This document shows positions 1 through 9,470 of a stretch of DNA of 64,000 nucleotides, piece by piece (the first letter of the stretch is position 1; every line of letters starts with the position of its first letter). A model generated the notes under the pieces. It did no database searches. It worked only from the letters and a program-made list of their open reading frames with translations, and was not told where the DNA came from. The stretch is from Magnetospirillum aberrantis SpK (lineage in GTDB: Bacteria > Pseudomonadota > Alphaproteobacteria > Rhodospirillales > Magnetospirillaceae), in NCBI RefSeq assembly GCF_011022235.1, contig NZ_JAAIYP010000027.1:42080-106079 (forward strand), read 5' to 3'. The translations under genes were made by a program, and so were the position numbers.

Positions 1-348
1 GTGGTCTACCGCATCCGCGCCTTGATCCGCCGCGCCGCAGGTCACGCCAGCCCGGAAATCGTCTGTGGGCCGTTGCGCATCGACACTGGCGCGGCGCGGG
101 TGTGGGTGGACGGCCAACAGGTGGTCCTGACCGCCCAGGAATTCCGCATCCTGTCCTATCTGGCCCACCGCATGGGCCGTGCCGTGGGCCGCAGCGAGCT
201 TGTCGAACACGTCTACGACCGCGACGACGACCGCGATTCCAACGTCATCGACGTTCTGATCGGCCGCATCCGCAAGAAACTCAAGGTCGAGGTGCTGCAT
301 ACCCTGCGGGGCCAGGGCTGGCGGCTGGAGCCGCCAAGCGATGGCTGA
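1..348 (+). CDS. OmpR/PhoB-type response regulator, C-terminal part (cut by left edge)
   Basis: This is the DNA-binding half of a two-component response regulator. The visible 115 residues hold a winged-helix effector domain with the typical LTAQEFRILSYLAHR helix and the wing region ending GRIRKKL...LRGQGWRLE. The phosphoacceptor receiver domain would lie upstream of base 1, so the GTG at base 1 is probably not the true start. The stop overlaps the start of the next gene, a sensor kinase, by 8 bases, so the two form a translationally coupled pair. The domain resembles the PhoP/FeuP branch of the family; the signal it answers to cannot be told from here. Confidence 0.9.
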   Translation: MVYRIRALIRRAAGHASPEIVCGPLRIDTGAARVWVDGQQVVLTAQEFRILSYLAHRMGRAVGRSELVEHVYDRDDDRDSNVIDVLIGRIRKKLKVEVLHTLRGQGWRLEPPSDG

Positions 349-1732
349 CCCCGTACCCGCGTCGCTGCGGCGACGGTTGATCCTGGCCGCGCTGCTCTGG
401 CTGGTCCTGGCCCTTGCCGCCAGTGGCGCGGTGCTGCGCGTGGCGTTCGAAGACAGTATCGAACGGACGTTCCAACTGCGCCTGATGACCGCCGTACGCG
501 CCTTGGCCGCCGTTCTCGAAGAAAATCCGGACGGTGGACTGAAACTGGCCCGGCCAGTCGGCGACCCCCGTTTCGAGCAGCCCCTGGCCGGCTGGTATTG
601 GCAGGTCGCCGACCGAAACGGTGTTGTTTTACGGTCGCGCTCACTTTGGGACGCGACCTTGCCGGTCTCGGTCGATCCCGCCGCCGAGCCGGGAAGCGCG
701 GTCTTCGGGCGCGTCACCGGCCCCCGTGGCGAAAGCCTGCTGACCGCCGAACGCGAGTTGTCGCTGCCGGAGCGAGAGCACCCGGTTCATGTGATGGTCG
801 CCGCCGACCGCCACGACGTGGACCGTGAATTGCGCAGTTTCGACCGTCTGTTGGCCGTGTCGTTCGTGCTTTTAGGTGCCGGCCTGGTGGTCGCCATGAC
901 GGTCCAGGTCGGATACGGACTGAAACCGCTCAAACGCCTAACCCACGAGTTGGAAACCCTGCGCCGCCGTGCCGGAGGCCGGCTTTCGGGCGGATATCCG
1001 GCCGAGATCGCCCCCCTGGCCCAGGCCATGAACGCCGTTCTCGACCACGACGCGGAATTGGTGGAACGCGCCAGAACCCATGTGGGCAATCTGGCTCACG
1101 GTCTCAAAACGCCGCTTTCGGTGATGCGGGCCGAATTGTCGGCTCCCGGTGCCGACCATGCGGTATTGGCCGAACAGGTCGACCGCATGGCACGGATGGT
1201 CGAACACCATCTGACCCGTGCTCGCACCGAGGCGTCGTCGGCCCGCGCGTTGGGGGCCAAGGTGCCGGTGGCACCGGTGATCGATGAAATCAGTGGGGTG
1301 TTGAAACACCTGCACCGTCACCGTCCGCTGATCCTGGAAAACCACTGCGCCGCGGATGCGGTCTTTGCCGGCGACCGGGACGATCTGGCGGAAATGGTCG
1401 GCAATTTGATGGACAACGCCTGCAAATGGGCGAAAACCCGAGTGAGAGTGACCACCCTGGACAGTACTGGACTGGTGCTGTCAGTGGAAGACGACGGCCC
1501 TGGCCTGCCCGAAGCCGACTATGCCAAAGCCAAGCGACGCGGCACCCGTCTGGACGAGAATGCCCCCGGCCATGGTCTTGGCCTCGACATCGTGCGCGAC
1601 CTGTCGGAACTGTATGGCGGGCATCTTGAACTGGATCGCTCACCGCTTGGCGGTTTGATGGCTCGATTGATTTTCCCGCCCAGCCCTAACGCCGTGGTTC
1701 AAATTCCGAAGAATCATCCCCAAATAAGGTAG
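341..1732 (+). CDS. Membrane sensor histidine kinase (PhoQ/FeuQ-like)
   Basis: A 463-residue sensor kinase, partner of the regulator just upstream. Two membrane segments are visible at about residues 12-33 and 170-190, enclosing a periplasmic sensor loop of about 135 residues. A HAMP-like stretch follows, then the phosphoacceptor motif NLAHGLKTPLSV with His253, and a C-terminal ATPase domain with an N box (NLMDNACKWA), DDGPGL and GHGLGLDIV motifs. All catalytic motifs are intact. The overlap with the regulator gene argues for one operon. The pairing and the motif style recall PhoPQ or FeuPQ systems, but the stimulus is unknown. Confidence 0.9.
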   Translation: MADPVPASLRRRLILAALLWLVLALAASGAVLRVAFEDSIERTFQLRLMTAVRALAAVLEENPDGGLKLARPVGDPRFEQPLAGWYWQVADRNGVVLRSRSLWDATLPVSVDPAAEPGSAVFGRVTGPRGESLLTAERELSLPEREHPVHVMVAADRHDVDRELRSFDRLLAVSFVLLGAGLVVAMTVQVGYGLKPLKRLTHELETLRRRAGGRLSGGYPAEIAPLAQAMNAVLDHDAELVERARTHVGNLAHGLKTPLSVMRAELSAPGADHAVLAEQVDRMARMVEHHLTRARTEASSARALGAKVPVAPVIDEISGVLKHLHRHRPLILENHCAADAVFAGDRDDLAEMVGNLMDNACKWAKTRVRVTTLDSTGLVLSVEDDGPGLPEADYAKAKRRGTRLDENAPGHGLGLDIVRDLSELYGGHLELDRSPLGGLMARLIFPPSPNAVVQIPKNHPQIR

Positions 1733-1824
1733 AAAATTCTCACCTCTTCGTTTTGTCCTTTTGCCCACACCAGAAACAAGGTTTATCGTCACATCCTCTG
1801 GTCGGAGCAAACTAGGACTGCGTC

Positions 1825-3834
1825 ATGGCGTCGATGATTGTGGAAATCCGCCGCGCTTTTGCCATCGTCATTATGGCGTCACTTGCAAGCGGCGGCATTG
1901 TTATCGCTGAGATCAACCAATTGTTGTCGATCTCAGGGATCGCCGTGGTCATTGCACTTGCCGTCATTATGATGACGCGGCTGTGTTCCGTCGCCCGCCA
2001 GAACGCAGAAACCCTGGCCAAGCCTTTCGTCGCCTTGGCCGAGGGACGAACCGACATCCGTTTTCCCACGGTGACGCCCAACCACGAGGCCTCCGCCATG
2101 ATGGCAGCCGGCCAATCCCTATTGCCGCGCGTGGTCGAGGGATTGCGCACCACCGCCGCGTTCCAGAACGGCACCACACCCCGCATTGTGCTAGGCCCCC
2201 AGGGCGTCGAGTTGTGCAACCAGGCGGCCCACGACATTGTCGGCGATTCCCTGGCGGACCTTGTCGCGGGACTTGAACGGTGGCGAAGCGCCGGCGCCTC
2301 GGGCGTGGTGGAAATCGCCGACCACACCCTGTCGCCGCATTCCACGGCCATCGTCGGCCCGGACGGGGCCAAGCTGGGCCACGCGGTCGAACTGGTCGAC
2401 CTGAGCGACCAGATCGCGCTCAATCACGAAGTCGAGACGGTCGTGCTGCGCGCGGCTCTCGGCGATTTGTCGCAGCGGGTCACCGTCGAAGGACGACGTG
2501 GCACCGCCCGCGCCCTGGCCGAGGACGTCAACCGTCTGCTCGTCACCATTTCCAAGGTCGTGGACGACCTGGCAACCCAGCTCGAGGGGTTGGCCACCGG
2601 CGACCTGACACGGCGCATCGACGGCATGTACGAAGGTGTCTTCGCCCGTCTTAAAGGGGACTTCAACGGTACCGCCATCAAACTGGCGGCGGTGGTCAAA
2701 CAGATCGGCACCGCCGCCGACCACTTGAACCACATCGCCGGCGAGGTGACCGCGTCGTCCATGGAACTGAGCGAACGCGGAGAAAAGCACGCCGCCAGCA
2801 TGGAAGAAGCCGCCGCCGCGTTGGAAGAGCTGACCGCCACCGTGCGCCAGAACTCCACCAACGCACAACAGGCCAACGTCTTCGCCGCCCAGGCCCGCGA
2901 CACCGCCGGCTCCAGCGCCCAGGTGGTGACCAACGCCATCGCCGCCATGGGCCGCATCGAGGATTCGTCGATCCGCATCGGCGCCATCGTCGGCATGATC
3001 GAGGAAATCGCCTTCCAAACCAATCTGCTGGCCTTGAACGCGGCGGTCGAGGCAGCCCGTGCCGGCGACGCCGGCAAGGGCTTCGCCGTGGTCGCCCAGG
3101 AAGTGCGCAACCTGGCTCAGCGTTCGGCCGACGCCTCCAAGGAGATCAAGGGGCTGATCGCCGAGTCGGGGCGCGAGGTGACGTCGGGCGCGCAATTGGT
3201 GAAGAACGCCGGCAATGCCCTGGAACAGATCACCGGATCGATCCATCAGGTCGCCGCCATCGTCGAGGAAATCGCCCTGGCGACCCGTGAACAAAGCACC
3301 GGCATCGACCAAGTCACCCTCACCATCTCGGAACTGGACGAAGCCACCCAGAAGAACGCCGCCCTGGTCGAGGAAAGCGCCGCCACCGCCCAGTCGTTGG
3401 AGCATCAGGCCGCCGCGCTCAACGACCAGATGGCGTTCTTCCTGTTGGACGCGGCCCAGGCCCAAGGCCCGGCCCGCCACGCCGCGCTGGTGCTGGGCAC
3501 CAAGATCGACCACCAGGTGTTCCGCCAGAACGTGATCGACAGCATCGTCGGCAAGAACAACCTGACGGCGGACAAGCTGCCCGACCACCATTGCTGCCGC
3601 CTGGGCAAATGGTACGACAGCGTCGAGGAACCGCTGGTCAAGGGCAGTCCGTGGTTTACGGCACTGCTGGAACCGCATAAGCGGGTGCACGCCTCGGGCA
3701 AGGCCGCCCTGTCCTGCCACGCTTCGGGCAACGGTTCGGGGCGCCAACAGGCGCTGGACGTCCTGGGCGACGCCTCGGAACAGGTGTTGGAAATCCTGGA
3801 TTCCCTGGCCCGCGACATCCGCGAAGGGCACTGA
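1825..3834 (+). CDS. Methyl-accepting chemotaxis protein with PAS-like and C-terminal CZB zinc domain
   Basis: A 669-residue chemoreceptor. Two closely spaced membrane helices (about 10-29 and 34-52) leave almost no periplasmic loop, so it should sense inside the cell. A PAS-like region around residues 110-200 precedes HAMP-type linkers and the signalling hairpin, whose tip reads [20 protein letters not shown]. The last 115 residues form a chemoreceptor zinc-binding (CZB) domain: KIDHQVFR near 563, HHCCRLGKWY near 588-597 and HKRVH near 618-622 supply the His/Cys ligands known for this family, which responds to zinc or hypochlorous acid. It is transcribed alone and has its own 90-base leader. 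Confidence 0.92.
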   Translation: MASMIVEIRRAFAIVIMASLASGGIVIAEINQLLSISGIAVVIALAVIMMTRLCSVARQNAETLAKPFVALAEGRTDIRFPTVTPNHEASAMMAAGQSLLPRVVEGLRTTAAFQNGTTPRIVLGPQGVELCNQAAHDIVGDSLADLVAGLERWRSAGASGVVEIADHTLSPHSTAIVGPDGAKLGHAVELVDLSDQIALNHEVETVVLRAALGDLSQRVTVEGRRGTARALAEDVNRLLVTISKVVDDLATQLEGLATGDLTRRIDGMYEGVFARLKGDFNGTAIKLAAVVKQIGTAADHLNHIAGEVTASSMELSERGEKHAASMEEAAAALEELTATVRQNSTNAQQANVFAAQARDTAGSSAQVVTNAIAAMGRIEDSSIRIGAIVGMIEEIAFQTNLLALNAAVEAARAGDAGKGFAVVAQEVRNLAQRSADASKEIKGLIAESGREVTSGAQLVKNAGNALEQITGSIHQVAAIVEEIALATREQSTGIDQVTLTISELDEATQKNAALVEESAATAQSLEHQAAALNDQMAFFLLDAAQAQGPARHAALVLGTKIDHQVFRQNVIDSIVGKNNLTADKLPDHHCCRLGKWYDSVEEPLVKGSPWFTALLEPHKRVHASGKAALSCHASGNGSGRQQALDVLGDASEQVLEILDSLARDIREGH

Positions 3835-3873
3835 TGAAGCTTAGGGCGTGATGCACATTTCGGGGATCACGGC

Positions 3874-4374
3874 CTAACGGTGATGGACCTCGCGTTCGAC
3901 GCGGGTCAGGGTCTCCAGCAAGGGGCCTTGCTGGTCCTCCTCGACGTCGCCATGACGGCGCAGAACCTCCGCCAATGGCCGATGGGACTGGCGGCCGACC
4001 AGAACGCCATCCTCGACCGACAACAAGGTCCGCGCCACCACGGCCGCGGTTTCATGGCATTGGGCACACAGGCGCCGGAACAGGTCCGGGGTCTCCACCT
4101 GGGCCCGCAACATGCTGGCAATTCCCGCGACGACCTCTGGCGAATAACCGCCGTTATGGGACTTCAGGAAGGCCTCGACATCCCGCCCCTTGCGGTCGCC
4201 CAGGTGCCCGTCCACCAAAAGCAAGGTATTACGGGAAAAGGTTCCGGCATGCCCGTGGCAGCCGCCGCAACGCTGATCCCACAGCTTGTGCAGGTCGTCA
4301 CCGTAGGCGGACCCGGCCGCCACGAACGACAGCAAGGCCAGCGCCGCCATCCGAAAGCGGCGCGGCGCGGTCAT
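3874..4374 (-). CDS. Small di-haem cytochrome c
   Basis: A 166-residue exported protein with a signal peptide (about residues 1-25, ending SAYGDD) and two haem c attachment motifs, CGGCH at 36-40 and CAQCH at 103-107. The start is the ATG that overlaps the stop of the upstream cytochrome gene as ATGA; a longer reading frame upstream runs through the neighbour's Gly/Met repeat and is not believable. It is probably a periplasmic electron carrier. No oxidase or reductase that it would serve is adjacent, so its partner is unknown. Confidence 0.8.
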   Translation of the reverse strand: MTAPRRFRMAALALLSFVAAGSAYGDDLHKLWDQRCGGCHGHAGTFSRNTLLLVDGHLGDRKGRDVEAFLKSHNGGYSPEVVAGIASMLRAQVETPDLFRRLCAQCHETAAVVARTLLSVEDGVLVGRQSHRPLAEVLRRHGDVEEDQQGPLLETLTRVEREVHHR

Positions 4375-4853
4375 TGTGGCCGCCCCCGTCCCATGCCCCC
4401 GCCCATTCCACCACCCATACCCATTCCGCCACCCATGCCGGTTCCCATGCCAGGCGGAATCTGGATTTGCAGATGGGCGTCGAACATCCATTCCGCCACC
4501 GCCTTGAGATCGGCGTCGGTCAGTTCGGGATAGGTGTCGCCGATGGCCGGCATCAGGCCGAAGCGTTCGACCGCCATGGCGTCCACCGACTTGCCCGGTG
4601 CCGGCGCACGTACATAATCCATCACCCGGCGCACGAAAGCGTCACGATTGCCGCCCGTCGCCAGACGCACATGCACGGCCATCATGTCGATGGGCGGCGC
4701 CACCATGTCATCGCGCCGCGCCGGATCGCGGGTCAAGAAATGGCAATTGCCGCAGGTCGCCAGGAAAATCTCCTTGCCGTCCGCCTTGGCCGCCGTCGTC
4801 GCCACGGGCCAAAGCAACGTCGCCACCAACACCACGCCCAAAACCCGCTTCAT
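4371..4853 (-). CDS. Mono-haem cytochrome c with Gly/Met-rich tail
   Basis: A 160-residue periplasmic cytochrome. It has a signal peptide (1-24), one CGNCH haem motif at 34-38, and Met101 in GLMPAIGD as a plausible axial ligand. The last 25 residues are almost only Gly and Met, with six Met between 136 and 154 spaced two or four apart. Such Met-rich tails occur in periplasmic copper proteins, so metal binding is possible but is only inference. The stop overlaps the start of the di-haem cytochrome, so the two are co-translated. Confidence 0.82.
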   Translation of the reverse strand: MKRVLGVVLVATLLWPVATTAAKADGKEIFLATCGNCHFLTRDPARRDDMVAPPIDMMAVHVRLATGGNRDAFVRRVMDYVRAPAPGKSVDAMAVERFGLMPAIGDTYPELTDADLKAVAEWMFDAHLQIQIPPGMGTGMGGGMGMGGGMGGGMGRGRPQ

Positions 4854-4931
4854 GCTTGCCTCCCCTGTCGATCAAAGCATTGAAGCATTACCGGTCGCCA
4901 TCGTCATTGATCTTCGACATGTGGCGAGAAC

Positions 4932-4962
4932 GCAAAAGGGCGACCATTGGGCCGCCCTTTGC
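4932..4962 (-). terminator. Hairpin after the diguanylate cyclase gene
   Basis: Arms GCAAAAGGGCG and CGCCCTTTGC (one unpaired base) flank a ten-base loop. It lies 20 bases past the stop of the minus-strand GGDEF gene. On that strand only a short T run follows, so it is a weak intrinsic terminator. Confidence 0.5.
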
Positions 4963-4982
4963 AAAATGTGGGGTTTCGGGGG

Positions 4983-6122
4983 TCAGGCCTTGAGGAGAAC
5001 CTCGCCATGGGCGATCAACTTGTCGCCGATGCCGATCACCCGGTCCTTTCCGGTCTGCTTGGCCATGTACATGCGCTGGTCGGCCTTTTCCACCAGATCG
5101 GTCCACTGGCCGCAATCGTCTGCCCCCCGCTCGGCGATGCCCACCGAACCGGTCAGCGGCTTGCCGTCGGGACGCAGGCCCAGCCCCACCTCGCGCAGAC
5201 GTTCGACGGCGCTGGCGGCGCCTTCGGCATCGGTGTTGGGCATCAACGCCAGGAACTCCTCGCCGCCCCAGCGGATCAGGATGTCGCCACGGCGAAGGAC
5301 CCGGCGCAAAGCGGCGGCGGCGGAACGCAGCGCGTTGTCACCTTCCTCGTGGCCGTACTGGTCGTTGATGGACTTGAAATTGTCGAGATCGACGAAGGCC
5401 AGAGACAACGGCGCGTTGGACCGTTGGGCGGCCAGGAATTGCTGGATGACCATTTCCTCGCCGACACGGCGATTATAGGCGCGCGTCAACCCGTCATGCG
5501 ACGACTGGTCCACCAACTGGCTCATGAAATGCAGTTGGCTCATGCCCGACAACGTCGCCACCGTCGCCAACAGCAGCAACAGCCACTGGGCGCCAAGGTG
5601 GGAAGCGAACGGCAACAATTGGTAGCCGAGCACGCCGGTCAGCAGATAGGCCAACAGCAACGGCGTGGACAAGGCCACGCCCTCGAAGAAGGTGATGGGG
5701 AACACCGACAGCCCCGCCACCATCACGAACGGCAGGAAAGCATAACCGGCGGCGATCACCTGTTGCGCCGGATCGGTGATGGCGAACTGAGCCAACAGCG
5801 GATGGCTGATCAGGAAAAATACCGTGGGAATGGCCAACAGCCACACCAACCCCCAACGGGCGACGCCGACGCTGTCGGCACCACGATAGCTGAGGCACAG
5901 CAGCACGAAGGCGATGGAGGCGAGAACGCGCAACGCCGCCAGATACATGCCCAGCGCAGCCTCGAAGATATAGAGGTCGACCGGAATCCACAGCGGAGTC
6001 AGCACCGCGAAGGTCGCCGCCACAAGCCGCACGCGCGACAAGATCAGCAATGAACGACGTCGCTGCACGAAAGCCGACTGACGAGTGGGCATCAGCAGGT
6101 CGAAAATCTCCGCCATCGTCAT
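4983..6122 (-). CDS. Membrane-bound diguanylate cyclase (GGDEF)
   Basis: A protein of 379 residues. The N-terminal half (about 25-200) contains roughly six hydrophobic helices and acts as a membrane sensor of MASE type. The C-terminal GGDEF domain starts at about residue 205 (DGLTRAYNRR). The active-site motif GGEEF is intact at 286-290, and the product-inhibition I-site RRGD sits at 277-280, five residues upstream as expected. It should therefore make cyclic di-GMP under feedback control. The start at MTMAEIF was chosen because upstream codons run into polar sequence with no ribosome site; the ATG six bases downstream is equally possible. Confidence 0.88.
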   Translation of the reverse strand: MTMAEIFDLLMPTRQSAFVQRRRSLLILSRVRLVAATFAVLTPLWIPVDLYIFEAALGMYLAALRVLASIAFVLLCLSYRGADSVGVARWGLVWLLAIPTVFFLISHPLLAQFAITDPAQQVIAAGYAFLPFVMVAGLSVFPITFFEGVALSTPLLLAYLLTGVLGYQLLPFASHLGAQWLLLLLATVATLSGMSQLHFMSQLVDQSSHDGLTRAYNRRVGEEMVIQQFLAAQRSNAPLSLAFVDLDNFKSINDQYGHEEGDNALRSAAAALRRVLRRGDILIRWGGEEFLALMPNTDAEGAASAVERLREVGLGLRPDGKPLTGSVGIAERGADDCGQWTDLVEKADQRMYMAKQTGKDRVIGIGDKLIAHGEVLLKA

Positions 6123-6350
6123 TCCAGAGAAGACGATCCCGAGAATTCTTTTAAGGAAGTTCTTGAGGAACTCCACGACCACCGTTCCTTTTGCCTCTGG
6201 CTCACGCGAGCAGACGGTAACCCCCCACTGCATACCTTGCAAGCGCTTTGAGGTCAGGTCCCACACGGTCAGCGTGCCCATGGTCACACGGCGGTTGAAA
6301 GGATTGGTTAACGCCGCCTAAAACAAGGACCAAACGTCACGGAGAGAAAC

Positions 6351-6791
6351 ATGCACCACCCCACCCCAGCCCAAATGCACGATTTGGCCGAACGCGTCGG
6401 CGCCGCCATGCTGGAACGCGATGAAAGCTTGAAGCTGCTTGGGGTTCAGCTGGAAGCCATCGGCCCAGGAACCGCCCGCATGTCCATGACGGTGACGCGC
6501 GCCATGCTGAACGCCCTGGGGCTGTGCCACGGCGGCTACACCTACAAACTGGCCGACGACGCCTTCGCCTATGCCTGCAACTCGCACAACCGCGCCGCGG
6601 TTGGATTGAACTGCACCATCAGTTACATGGCCCCGGCACGCGAGGGGGACGTGCTGACCGCATCGTGCGAGGAACGGTACCGCAAGGGCCGCAGCGGCAC
6701 CTACGACGTCACCGTCACCAACCAAAATGGAGAAGTCATCGCGTTGTTTCGCGGACTGTGCCGGGTGGTTGACGGCAACATCGTAGAATAG
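6351..6791 (+). CDS. paaI: Hydroxyphenylacetyl-CoA thioesterase PaaI
   Basis: A 146-residue hotdog-fold thioesterase. The family signature is clear: LGLCHGGYTYKLADDAFAYA, where HGG and the following Asp belong to the catalytic helix. PaaI releases CoA from dead-end ring-hydroxylated phenylacetyl-CoA intermediates and so protects the phenylacetate pathway. A good ribosome site (GGAGAG) precedes the ATG. paaK follows on the same strand after about 80 bases. The ring epoxidase genes paaABCDE and later enzymes are not in the window. Confidence 0.9.
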   Translation: MHHPTPAQMHDLAERVGAAMLERDESLKLLGVQLEAIGPGTARMSMTVTRAMLNALGLCHGGYTYKLADDAFAYACNSHNRAAVGLNCTISYMAPAREGDVLTASCEERYRKGRSGTYDVTVTNQNGEVIALFRGLCRVVDGNIVE

Positions 6792-6795
6792 TTCT

Positions 6796-6812
6796 AAAAC
6801 ACAATGTGTTTT
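6796..6812. promoter_or_regulatory. Perfect 17-base palindrome, possible operator before paaK
   Basis: The sequence AAAACACAATGTGTTTT is a perfect inverted repeat with 8-base arms and a one-base centre. It sits 4 bases after the paaI stop and 62 bases before the paaK start. It is AT-rich and lacks a T run after a GC stem, so it does not look like a terminator. Phenylacetate genes are commonly controlled by TetR-type (PaaR) or GntR-type (PaaX) repressors that bind palindromes, so an operator is a reasonable guess. I have no match to a defined consensus. Confidence 0.45.
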
Positions 6813-6874
6813 ACACTATTGCGAAAAGACACAAGACCGCAGTAGACACGGGCGAAACAGGGAGGCTTGGCCAA

Positions 6875-8203
<1,329 letters not shown>

Positions 8204-8213
8204 GGAAGAACAA

Positions 8214-8240
8214 GGGGCGGCCGTCTTTCCCGGCCGCCCC
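8214..8240. terminator. Shared terminator between paaK and the TRAP binding protein
   Basis: A ten-base perfect GC stem, GGGGCGGCCG with CGGCCGCCCC, and a seven-base loop lie between two genes that converge. It can serve both strands. Confidence 0.7.
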
Positions 8241-8277
8241 GTTCGTCGGGATCATTCCGTTCAAAAGGCGGACAGCA

Positions 8278-9366
8278 TTATTTCTTGATCGGGTTGGTCA
8301 GCACGAACTGGTCATAGCCGAACTCGGCCACCCGCCACCACAATTGAACGTCCTCGCGGAAATGGTTCCACGATTGGAACACCTTGTTGAACTGGGGATT
8401 TTCCGCGGAAATCGAGGCATAAAGGTCGAAAGCCGATTTCTGCGCCGCGACCATGACGTCCTTGGGGAACGGGCGCAGTTTCACGCCGGCGGCGATCAGC
8501 TTTTTCAGGCCCATGATGTTCTGGACATCGTACTTGGTCTGCATCACCTGGTTGGCCTCGGCACAAGCCACCTCATAGGCGACCTGATAGGCCTTGGGCA
8601 ACTTGTTCCACTGTTCCAGGTTCACATAGGACGAAACGGTCGAACCGCCCTCCCAGAAACCGGGATAGTAATAGTATTTCGCCACCTTATAGAAGGCCAG
8701 TTTCTCGTCGTCGTAAGGACCGACCCATTCGGCAGCGTCGATGGTGCCCTTTTCCAAGGCCGGATAGATGTCGCCGCCGCTCAATTGCTGCGGCACCACC
8801 CCCAACGGCTGCAACACTTTGCCGGCAAGGCCAGCGATGCGCATCTTGAGTCCCTTGAGATCGGCCAGAGACTTGATTTCCTTACGGAACCACCCACCCA
8901 TCTGGGTGCCGGTGTTGCCCGCCGGGAAGTTGATCACGTTGTAGCCGACATAGAATTCGCGCAGCAATTCCATGCCGCCGCCCTGGGACAGCCAGGCATT
9001 GTTCTGGCGACTGTTGAAGCCGAACGGCAACTGGGTCTCGAAAGCGAAGGTGGGATCCTTGCCGATATAATAATAGCTGCACGAATGGCCGCATTCGACG
9101 GTGTTGGCCTGGACCGCGTCCAGCACCTGAAGGCCGGGCACCAATTCGCCAGCGGCGAAAACGCGAATTTGGAACTTGCCGTCCGTCAGTTCCGACACCC
9201 GTCGCGCGACCAGTTCACCCGAGCCGAAAAGAGTGTCCAGGCTCTTGGGAAAGCTAGACGCCATGCGCCAACGGATTTCCGGCAAGCCCTGGGCCAAGGC
9301 GGGAGTGGCCAAGGTGGCGCCGGCGGCCCCAACGGTCGCGGCTTTAAGGAAGGAACGTCGTTCCAT
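8278..9366 (-). CDS. TRAP transporter solute-binding protein (DctP/TakP family), copy 1
   Basis: A periplasmic binding protein of 362 residues. The N-terminus has a twin-arginine signal (ERRSFLKAA) and a cleavage site after TPALA. The body is typical of the TakP-like branch that binds 2-oxo acids or related carboxylates, with landmarks NTVECGHS, GTQMGGWFRKEI and GTIDAAEWVGPYDDEK. The second of two adjacent ATG codons is preferred because GGAGA is six bases upstream. The DctQ and DctM membrane subunits that such a protein needs are absent from this window. A close paralogue follows at 9471-10556. Confidence 0.88.
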   Translation of the reverse strand: MERRSFLKAATVGAAGATLATPALAQGLPEIRWRMASSFPKSLDTLFGSGELVARRVSELTDGKFQIRVFAAGELVPGLQVLDAVQANTVECGHSCSYYYIGKDPTFAFETQLPFGFNSRQNNAWLSQGGGMELLREFYVGYNVINFPAGNTGTQMGGWFRKEIKSLADLKGLKMRIAGLAGKVLQPLGVVPQQLSGGDIYPALEKGTIDAAEWVGPYDDEKLAFYKVAKYYYYPGFWEGGSTVSSYVNLEQWNKLPKAYQVAYEVACAEANQVMQTKYDVQNIMGLKKLIAAGVKLRPFPKDVMVAAQKSAFDLYASISAENPQFNKVFQSWNHFREDVQLWWRVAEFGYDQFVLTNPIKK

Positions 9367-9425
9367 CATGTGTCTCCGGCACGGATATCATGGGATCAGG
9401 CCAGAGAGCATACACAAACACGGAA

Positions 9426-9448
9426 GGCCCCGCCATGGCGGCGGGGCC
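9426..9448 (-). terminator. Terminator after TRAP binding protein copy 2
   Basis: GGCCCCGCC and GGCGGGGCC pair around a five-base loop, 22 bases downstream of the stop of the minus-strand gene. No long T run follows. Confidence 0.6.
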
Positions 9449-9470
9449 CACACTGCGTCTTGATGAAAGG

